Below are positions 9,329 to 15,796 of a stretch of 64,000 nt of DNA, piece by piece. Each line of letters opens with the position of its first letter. Position 1 is the stretch's first letter. The notes under the pieces are model-generated. The model was given only the letters and a program-made list of their open reading frames with translations. It searched no databases and had not been told where the DNA came from. The DNA is taken from positions 1 to 64,000 of the forward strand of contig CAYRES010000005.1 in the NCBI GenBank assembly GCA_964423425.1. Reading direction: 5' to 3'. This DNA is from CAYRES01 sp964423425. Its GTDB lineage: Bacteria; Actinomycetota; Thermoleophilia; RBG-16-64-13. Both the position numbers and the translations under genes were made by a program.

Positions 9329-9733
9329 GAGAACCCGTCCCCTCTCGCAAGCCGCATTTCGTCCACCCACAAGGCCGCAGACGGGGACCCCTCCTTGGGC
9401 CCCTGCTTGGCGGAGGCTTCTCGCCGAAGCCGCAACGACTCCGGATAGACCTTCTTTCCCGGCTTCACCCTCACCGTCCCCCGCCCCCCGGCGCATCGCC
9501 GCCTCGCCGACGACCCTTTCCACTCACGCCCTCAGCATAGCACCGCGACCTCCCGACGTCGGGTGAACCGCGACCCGGACCGGGAATCCACGGCACGCAC
9601 TCAGGATGCCACCGATCCGACGTACGCGCCCGAACGGCGTCACATTTTTTTCCGCCGGGCTGTAATACCCGGACCCCTCGCCAGTTGTACGAGTAGGAAC
9701 CACGGACACACGATTCACAAGGGAGGATCCACG
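9329..9733. other. 405-base divergent intergenic region
   Basis: This lies between the flavodoxin gene (minus) and the LPFTG surface-protein gene (plus). I see no convincing coding frame on either strand. It holds the GGGAGG ribosome-binding site of the LPFTG gene at 9721-9726 and a T7 run near 9645-9651. A TAATAC sequence near 9663 could be a -10 box, but no good -35 pairs with it. Confidence 0.4.
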
Positions 9734-10366
9734 ATGAAGACCCAGGCCAACAAGAAGCGCGGAACAGTAGCCGTCCTCGCCCTGTTCGCGATGATGGTGC
9801 TGTTCGGAACAGCCACCGCAACCGCCATGGCTGACACGCCCCGCGTGAGCGAATATGCCCGAGACGTAGCCCGTATGCGCGCCGACACTGCCGCCGTCCA
9901 GCACTTGAGGCCGATCTTCGAGGTCGTCATCACCGGTAGCGAAGCGGAAGAACCCGCAGCCGACGATCCCGAGGGACCCATCCTCGACGGTGGCGATTGG
10001 GGAACATTCTTCCCGGAAGACTTCATTCACGACTATCCGATCCCCCACGGGACGATCCCAGACGGTGGGGATGACGAAGGCGTTCCCGGCGACTGCACCG
10101 ATGAAGGTGACGACGATGTCGACGAGCCCGATGACGGTGATGTGCCGGATGAAGGTGACGACGAAGGTGACGAGCCCGACGAGGCCGATGACGAGGGTGA
10201 CGACGAAGGTGACGAGCCCGATGACGGTGACGAGGCCGACGACGATGATTCAGAACTGCCCTTCACCGGAGGGAGCAGCGTGCCGTGGTTGATCGCAGGA
10301 GCCGCCCTGATTCTTGCGGGGCTGGTGCTTCTCCTCCGCCGTTCCACAAGAAGTGAGAATCGCTAG
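9734..10366 (+). CDS. Acidic cell-wall-anchored LPFTG surface protein
   Basis: This 210-residue protein has a signal peptide (about 1-33), a short folded region, and a stretch at about 112-172 made almost only of Asp, Glu, Gly and Pro in DEGDDEGDEPDD-like repeats. A textbook sorting signal ends it: LPFTG at 175-179, a hydrophobic helix and an RRSTRSENR tail. A sortase would cut between Thr and Gly and attach it to the wall. The acidic repeats could bind divalent cations or act as a negatively charged stalk. GGGAGG precedes the ATG. The sortase gene follows after a strong hairpin, so it is the obvious partner. Confidence 0.88.
   Translation: MKTQANKKRGTVAVLALFAMMVLFGTATATAMADTPRVSEYARDVARMRADTAAVQHLRPIFEVVITGSEAEEPAADDPEGPILDGGDWGTFFPEDFIHDYPIPHGTIPDGGDDEGVPGDCTDEGDDDVDEPDDGDVPDEGDDEGDEPDEADDEGDDEGDEPDDGDEADDDDSELPFTGGSSVPWLIAGAALILAGLVLLLRRSTRSENR
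10055..10250 (+). repeat. Acidic GGTGACGA-type internal repeats
   Basis: Within the LPFTG gene the DNA is built from irregular copies of GACGAAGGTGACGA and CCCGATGACGGTGA, encoding Asp/Glu/Gly/Pro repeats. Copies differ in length, so the tract is likely to vary between strains. It has no spacer structure and is not a CRISPR array. Confidence 0.7.
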
Positions 10367-10378
10367 ACATATCGGACG

Positions 10379-10413
10379 GTGAGGGCGGGGCGCCTGAGGC
10401 GCCCCGCCCTCAC
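10379..10413 (+). terminator. Perfect 16-bp hairpin between LPFTG gene and sortase
   Basis: GTGAGGGCGGGGCGCC (10379-10394), loop TGA, and its exact complement (10398-10413) form a 16-bp stem 12 bases after the LPFTG stop. No T-run follows, only CTCCCTCC. It could be a terminator or an attenuating and stabilising hairpin that lowers sortase expression relative to its substrate. Confidence 0.65.
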
Positions 10414-10469
10414 CTCCCTCCCCAGGAAACTCGACCACGTCTATCACAACCAGCGCAGAGGAGGCCCCG

Positions 10470-11279
10470 ATGAACCGCACAGCACACACCTCCCACCCGG
10501 TGAACCCGCACGCGTGCCCGGCGGCCCACGCTGCCGCCTACCCGGCAGTCAACGCGCAGGCGTACTACCAGGCCTACCCGCCCCCGCCCAATCCCTACTA
10601 CCAACGCCCGCTGCCCCCTTCAGCTCCCGTCACCAATCGCCGGCATCAACGCTGCGGCCGGCGCGGCCGAAGTAGCGGCCACCGAGTCGCTACGATGCTG
10701 GCCGCGATACTTATCATCCTGGTGGGCGTCGGCTTCATGTGCTACCCGAAGCTCACCGACTTCTGGTACCAGTTCACCCAGTGGCGTCTGGCCGCCCAGG
10801 CTTCCGGCCTCACGGCATTGGTCGGCGACCGGACAGAGGACAGCGAGATCCTCGGGACCGGCGGAGGCCATACCGGCGTCCCGCTTCCCGGTGGCACGGT
10901 GGCGCTGCTCGAGATCCCGGCGATCGGCTTCAGGGCCTACGTCGTGGAAGGCACCGGGCGAGCCGCTCTCGCACAAGGTCCAGGCCACTACCCCGGCACC
11001 CCTCTCCCCGGTGAACCCGGCAACGCCGCCATCGCCGGCCACCGCACCATGTACGGGCACCCCTTCGGTGACCTCGATAGACTTCAACCCGGCGACCAGA
11101 TACTCACGGCAACGGCACAACGCCGCGCCGCCTACCGGGTGGTGGAGATCCTGATTGTAGACCCCACACATACTGAAGTAGCCGCCGATGCCGGTGACAA
11201 TCGCCTCACTCTCACCACCTGCCACCCCAAGGGCAGCGCAGCGAAACGACTCGTTGTCGTGGCCGAGTTGACGGACTAG
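10470..11279 (+). CDS. Class E-type sortase
   Basis: A membrane transpeptidase that joins LPxTG-type proteins to the wall. The 269-residue protein has a long Pro/Tyr/Ala-rich cytoplasmic N-terminus (1-70), one membrane helix (about 73-91) and an outside sortase barrel (about 140-269). The catalytic triad is visible: His191 in AGHRTMYGHPF, Cys251 in LTLTTCHPKG and Arg260. The TTCHP context and the N-terminal membrane helix fit the actinobacterial class E group. Class E enzymes usually prefer LAxTG, while the neighbouring substrate has LPFTG. GAGGAGG lies 6 bases before the ATG. The sigma/anti-sigma fusion gene begins within about 20 bases of its stop, so the two are probably cotranscribed. Confidence 0.92.
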   Translation: MNRTAHTSHPVNPHACPAAHAAAYPAVNAQAYYQAYPPPPNPYYQRPLPPSAPVTNRRHQRCGRRGRSSGHRVATMLAAILIILVGVGFMCYPKLTDFWYQFTQWRLAAQASGLTALVGDRTEDSEILGTGGGHTGVPLPGGTVALLEIPAIGFRAYVVEGTGRAALAQGPGHYPGTPLPGEPGNAAIAGHRTMYGHPFGDLDRLQPGDQILTATAQRRAAYRVVEILIVDPTHTEVAADAGDNRLTLTTCHPKGSAAKRLVVVAELTD

Positions 11280-11298
11280 GATGGAACTGAGGAAAGGA

Positions 11299-13056
11299 AT
11301 GGCCGCCATGGAAGCCACAGCCGACTCCACACTGGTCGCGGCGGCGCGAACCGGCGATACCGCGGCCTACGGGGAGCTCTTCGAGCGCTACCAGGCTCGC
11401 ATCTACAACTACGCCTACGGCATCGCCGGCAACAGCGAGGACGCACGCGATCTCGCTCAGGAAGCCTTCGTGCGCGTCTTCGAGGCACTCCCCCGGATGA
11501 CCGGCGAACTCAACTTCTCCGCCTATCTCTACCGAACCACCCATAACTTGGCCATCGATATGGTCAAGGGGCGAACCCGCTTCGCTCCTCCGGACCTGCT
11601 CGACACTCGGGTGGAGCCCAGTCTGCAGACCGATCCCGAGAGGGTCGCCCTGCTCGAGGAGCAGCAGGCGCAGACCTGGCGGGCCGCTTTCGAACTCAGT
11701 GAGAACCACCGCGCCATCCTCACCCTGCGCGAGTTGCACGAGCTGCCGTATCAGGACATCGCCGACATCATGGATATGCCCCGAAACACCGTCGGCGTAC
11801 TGCTCTCGCGCGCCAGACTGCGATTCAAGGAGGCGTTCAGAATGTCCTCCGTCGACATAGACAAGCTCACCAAGGAGTGCCGCGACATGTTGCCGCTGCT
11901 CTCCGCCTACTTGGACGACGAGCTCGATACCGGGAAACGCGTTCACGTGGAGGATCACCTCGAGCTCTGCGCCTTCTGCCGGCTGGCCCTCGAGGAGATG
12001 ACTGAAGCCTCGCGAAGCTACCGCGCACTCCTGCCCCTTCTGCCTCCCGCAGGTCTGAGCGAAGCCGTGTGGACCAGGATCGGCCAGGTCTGGAACGGCG
12101 CCGGAAGCGAACACGTCGCGCAGGACACCCCGGAGGCAACCGTGAAGGAGCAGCCCGCCCACGAGCCGCCCGCTCACGAGCCGCTCCCGGACGATTCACC
12201 CGTTCAGCACACACCAGAGTGGGGGGCCGAGGCTGCGAGTAGCCACCCACTCGAGAAGGCGGCCTCCCCCAAGCGGGTCCGACGGCTCCTCTCCCGCCCC
12301 ACCGTGCTTGCCATGAGCGCGGGCGCCGTCGGCCTGGTCGCCCTGGGCTTGTGGCTCGGGGGGGTGATCCCGGGCGGTGCGGACGAATCGGGACCAGGGA
12401 TCTCCGCACCGGGAAGCATCATCGCCCCAGCCGCCGGAGCACACAGCCGCGACAACACCGGCGAGAGCGCCTCCACTACTACGGCCTCGACAGAGAGCAC
12501 GAGCACGGCGGGCACGACCTCCACCCACCCCACGACCACGGCGGCCACGACCACGACCTCCACCACCACGCGCGACTCGCAAGCCACCCCCACAACTGAG
12601 GAGCCCACGGTGACCCCCGGCTCCCCGGGCCCGCCACACGACCCAGGGCCGACGAACGACCAAAGCCTGCCGGCCGGCAGCCTTCCGAGTCTGAGCACTC
12701 TTCCCCGGCTCACCGTCTGGACGCGGGTCACGTTGTCGCTCGACACGGAGCCGCCTCCGACACCGGCCGTCATCGCTCCCGTGAACGGAGCCATCGTGCA
12801 GACCGCTGCCGTCGTTCTGAGCTGGGGCGCCGTGAAAGACCCGAGCGGAGTGACCTATCGAGTGGAGGTGCAGGCGTTCGACCAGAACGCCGGCGCGTAC
12901 GTCCGCTCCCGCGCGGTTGAAGGTCTGAATGCCACTTCTCTTGCGCACGTGATGGCCTCGAGCATGGAACGTTGGCGTGTGACCGCCGTCGATGGCGCGG
13001 GCAACGCAAGCCCTCGCAGCGCGTGGGCGACGTTCTCTCTACCGCCGCTCGAGTGA
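11299..13056 (+). CDS. ECF sigma factor fused to zinc-finger anti-sigma, membrane helix and outside domain
   Basis: About 585 residues in one frame. Sigma region 2 (about 15-85, LARxxGD..AYGELFERY and DLAQEAFVRVF) and region 4 (about 130-180, LxYQDIADIMDMPRNTVGVLLSRAR) make a complete ECF sigma factor. Directly after comes an anti-sigma zinc finger with H220-x3-C224-x2-C227. A disordered stretch, one membrane helix (about 336-357), a Thr/Ser-rich stalk (about 390-435) and an outside fibronectin-like domain (about 488-585) follow. The architecture implies a sigma factor tethered to the membrane and released by an outside cue. AAGGAGG at 11827-11833 followed by an in-frame ATG at 11842 could also give a separate anti-sigma protein. 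Possible starts are 11281, 11299 and 11308; 11299 has GAGGA at good distance. Confidence 0.9.
   Translation: MAAMEATADSTLVAAARTGDTAAYGELFERYQARIYNYAYGIAGNSEDARDLAQEAFVRVFEALPRMTGELNFSAYLYRTTHNLAIDMVKGRTRFAPPDLLDTRVEPSLQTDPERVALLEEQQAQTWRAAFELSENHRAILTLRELHELPYQDIADIMDMPRNTVGVLLSRARLRFKEAFRMSSVDIDKLTKECRDMLPLLSAYLDDELDTGKRVHVEDHLELCAFCRLALEEMTEASRSYRALLPLLPPAGLSEAVWTRIGQVWNGAGSEHVAQDTPEATVKEQPAHEPPAHEPLPDDSPVQHTPEWGAEAASSHPLEKAASPKRVRRLLSRPTVLAMSAGAVGLVALGLWLGGVIPGGADESGPGISAPGSIIAPAAGAHSRDNTGESASTTTASTESTSTAGTTSTHPTTTAATTTTSTTTRDSQATPTTEEPTVTPGSPGPPHDPGPTNDQSLPAGSLPSLSTLPRLTVWTRVTLSLDTEPPPTPAVIAPVNGAIVQTAAVVLSWGAVKDPSGVTYRVEVQAFDQNAGAYVRSRAVEGLNATSLAHVMASSMERWRVTAVDGAGNASPRSAWATFSLPPLE
11827..11844 (+). 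promoter_or_regulatory. Internal ribosome-binding site and in-frame ATG at the sigma/anti-sigma junction
   Basis: AAGGAGG (11827-11833), an 8-base spacer and ATG (11842) lie in frame exactly where a free anti-sigma factor would begin (MSSVDIDKLTKEC). Initiation here would give a 404-residue membrane anti-sigma protein from the same message as the full fusion. Confidence 0.55.
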
Positions 13057-13094
13057 GGCCGGAGGCAACCACAGGAACCGCGTTGGGACGGGGC

Positions 13095-15092
13095 TCAGAT
13101 TCCCTCTACGGCAGGGCCCGTGGCGAAGTCGGGGGCAGTAAGAGCGGCTCCCGCTTCTCCTTCACTATGACGGTCGCCGCGGACCGCAGCGAGAAACTCC
13201 TCTCCGTACTTCTCCAACTTGCGCCGACCCACGCCGGACACCTCGAGCAGCTCCCCGGGAGTGGACGGCCGGATGGCCGCCATCTGCCGGAGCGTGCTGT
13301 CGTGAAAGATGACGTACGCGGGCAATCCCTCGCGGCGGGAGATCTCTATTCGTAGCCGCCTCAGCCTCTCGAAGACAGCCTCGTCCCCGTCCGTGCCGAA
13401 GCCGCCGTCGTCGCCTCTCTCCACGCCTCCATGTGCCGCCACGCCGTCCCGAACAGGCCGCACCCTCGGCCGGGCCAGCATGACCGATGTCTCGCCGCGC
13501 AACAGCCCCCGAGCAGCAGGGGCAATCTCCAGCACCGGAAACCGCCCCATCTTCTGTTCCAGATAGCCAAGATGAATGAGTTGGCGCAGCAGGCTCCTCC
13601 AGGCATCCACCCCGAGCTCGGCCCCGATACCGTAGGTTGAGAGCTTGTCGTGCCCCAGTTCCATCACGCGCCGGTTCTTGGAACCGCGAAGCACCTCGAT
13701 GACGTGACCCATGCCGAAGCGGCCGCCCAGCCGGTACACACAGGAGAGCGCCTTTCGTGCATCCTCGGTGGCGTCGTAGAGGGTGGGGGGATCGAGGCAG
13801 ATGTCGCAGTTCCCGCAGTCGCACTGCATGATCTCACCCAGGTAGGCGAGAAGTGCCCGGCGGCGGCAGGTGAGCCCCTCAGCGAAGGCCACCATAGAGC
13901 CGAACTTGTGCTGTTCGACGGCAATCCTGGCCTCGTTGCCGCCCGAGTCGATGAGAGCCCGCACCCGGGGCACATCCTCCCACCCGAAGAGCAGAACAGC
14001 CTGAGCCGGCAGCCCATCCCGTCCCGCCCGTCCGATTTCCTGGTAGTAACCTTCGAGGTGCTGGGGGAGGTCGAAGTGGACCACGAAACGCACATTGGTC
14101 TTGTCGATGCCCATCCCGAAAGCCACCGTGGCCACGACGATGCGGGTTTCGTCAAACAGGAATGACTCCTGAACTCGGTTGCGCTCCTCGGCAGGCAATC
14201 CCGCATGATAGACGGCAGCGGAGACGCCCTCTGCTCGCAGACGGGCGGCCACTTCCTCAGTGCGGCGACGCGTCGAGCAGTATACGATTCCGGCCTCACG
14301 TGCGCGGTCCTTGACGAACGCCTGAAGCTGAGCGTACGGTGCACGCTTCTCCCGGACTTCGAGCCGGATGTTCGGCCGATCGAAGCTGGTGACGAAGCAG
14401 GGGGCCTGCTGGAGGCCGAGCTGAACGCGAATGTCATCTCTCGTGTGAGGATCGGCGGTTGCAGTGAGTGCCATCAGGGGAACCCCGGGAAGACGCTCGC
14501 GCAGACGTGCAAGAGCCACGTACTCCGGACGGAAGTCATGACCCCACTGTGAGATGCAGTGGGCCTCGTCGACCGCCACCAACGAGATGCCCGCCTTCCC
14601 CCCACCGAGCGGCCGGTCCTCGGCTCGGCCTCCTCTGCACCCTCCCCAACTCCCCGTTGGTGCCTTCCCCGGCGCCCCCGCCGCCGCGGGCACAGCCAGA
14701 CCGGCCAGGCGATTGAGAAAACCGTCGCTCGTGACCCGCTCGGGAGACACATACAGGAGATCGAGGCGTCCCGACGACAGGTCGGCCAATACCCGCCGGG
14801 CGTCTTCAGGCTGAAGCGAAGAGTTGTAGGCCGCGGCACGGACGCCGTGAGCGCGAAGCGCGTCCACCTGATCCTTCATGAGCGAGATGAGAGGCGATAC
14901 AACGATGCCGGTTCCCGGCCTGAGCATCGCCGGTATCTGATAGCAGAGCGACTTGCCCCCACCGCTCGGCATGAGCACAAATGCGTCATCACCTCGAAGA
15001 GCAGTCTCGATGACCTCCCTCTGGTGAGAACGGAACTCGGGGTAGCCGAAGACGGTGCGGAGGATGTCGTGGGGGGAGAAGTCTGTAGCCAC
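13095..15092 (-). CDS. recQ: ATP-dependent DNA helicase RecQ
   Basis: A 3'-5' DNA helicase for recombination and fork repair. The 665-residue protein has motif 0 (FRSHQREVI), Walker A in PSGGGKSLCYQ (Ser replaces the usual Thr), DEAH box VDEAHCISQWGHDFRPEY, motif III TATAD, motif VI QEIGRAGRDG, a four-Cys RecQ zinc site ending CDCGNCDIC, a winged-helix region and a C-terminal HRDC domain (about 570-635). An extra Gly/Ala/Pro-rich segment of about 33 residues sits between the VSPER region and the DEAH box, where typical RecQ proteins are short. The start is GTG at 15092 with only a distant GGAGG, so the exact start is uncertain. Confidence 0.95.
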   Translation of the reverse strand: MATDFSPHDILRTVFGYPEFRSHQREVIETALRGDDAFVLMPSGGGKSLCYQIPAMLRPGTGIVVSPLISLMKDQVDALRAHGVRAAAYNSSLQPEDARRVLADLSSGRLDLLYVSPERVTSDGFLNRLAGLAVPAAAGAPGKAPTGSWGGCRGGRAEDRPLGGGKAGISLVAVDEAHCISQWGHDFRPEYVALARLRERLPGVPLMALTATADPHTRDDIRVQLGLQQAPCFVTSFDRPNIRLEVREKRAPYAQLQAFVKDRAREAGIVYCSTRRRTEEVAARLRAEGVSAAVYHAGLPAEERNRVQESFLFDETRIVVATVAFGMGIDKTNVRFVVHFDLPQHLEGYYQEIGRAGRDGLPAQAVLLFGWEDVPRVRALIDSGGNEARIAVEQHKFGSMVAFAEGLTCRRRALLAYLGEIMQCDCGNCDICLDPPTLYDATEDARKALSCVYRLGGRFGMGHVIEVLRGSKNRRVMELGHDKLSTYGIGAELGVDAWRSLLRQLIHLGYLEQKMGRFPVLEIAPAARGLLRGETSVMLARPRVRPVRDGVAAHGGVERGDDGGFGTDGDEAVFERLRRLRIEISRREGLPAYVIFHDSTLRQMAAIRPSTPGELLEVSGVGRRKLEKYGEEFLAAVRGDRHSEGEAGAALTAPDFATGPAVEGI

Positions 15093-15796
15093 AGTCGCAC
15101 ATTGTACTACGCCTCCCCCCCCTCGGGCGCCGCCGGCGTATGTGGAGGTTCAGGTATGTCCGGTCAGCCTCCGCCTGCACGGGCACCCCGCGAAGCATCT
15201 GGTCCTTCCACTGCGTTGCGCTTCGACGGGGGCCTTGGCCGTTTCGATGTCGTGCACCTGCCTCATCTGTGAGTGGAACTGTGCCTGGCGGGCAGGACGG
15301 TTGTCGACAGACTTGAGTTCTTCGCGCACGAGCAGCGAGGCCGGGATGTAGCTACCCATAATGCAGTTCTCGTGCGCCCCGTCATGTGGGTGACGTGGTA
15401 GCAGTTGCGCCGGCGATCATGGCCTCGATCTTGGCGGAGACGGTCTGGTACTGCGCCGCCAGAGTTGCAGGCTCCTTCTGAATGTCGACCAGGCCGAAGC
15501 CTCCCTCTCGTCCTGTGGCAGATCACCGGCTCGGTTTCGAAACGCCCCGGGCTTCGCGGCCCGTCGCCTGCCCGTGACCTGCGAACAGCCCACTCAGCCT
15601 GCGGGTTGGGATTCCGAGAGGAACAGCGTGAGCACCGACGCCCATATCATCGCTCGTGACGGAACCGCAGTCTTCGCCCGCACACGGGGACCGGATGGCG
15701 TATCCGCCGGGCGGCACATAAAGGGTTCACGTCATCGGTCGATAATGATCTAGAGGGCCATTCTGAAGGGAAGCAGCGCAATAGGAGGGTGTCACG
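15093..15796. other. 704-base region with possible decayed reading frames
   Basis: No intact gene is visible between recQ (minus) and the first Asp-box protein (plus). On the minus strand, from about 15510 down to 15120, three consecutive frames give protein-like stretches: one with VDIQKEPATLAAQYQ, one with REELKSVDNRPARQAQ, one with KDQMLRGVPVQAEAD. They are joined only by frameshifts. This looks like the remains of one gene, but I cannot name the family. The rest holds a possible -10 box (GATAAT at 15741) and the AGGAGGG site for the next gene. Confidence 0.35.

Noticed and set aside
10055..10250. Regular-looking repeats that might be a CRISPR array
   Set aside because: The units are irregular, have no unique spacers, and keep an open frame encoding an acidic protein stalk before an LPFTG signal.
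15700..15796. c-di-GMP riboswitch upstream of the first propeller-SLH gene
   Set aside because: Such switches are common before SLH genes, but the conserved GEMM core sequences are not present here.
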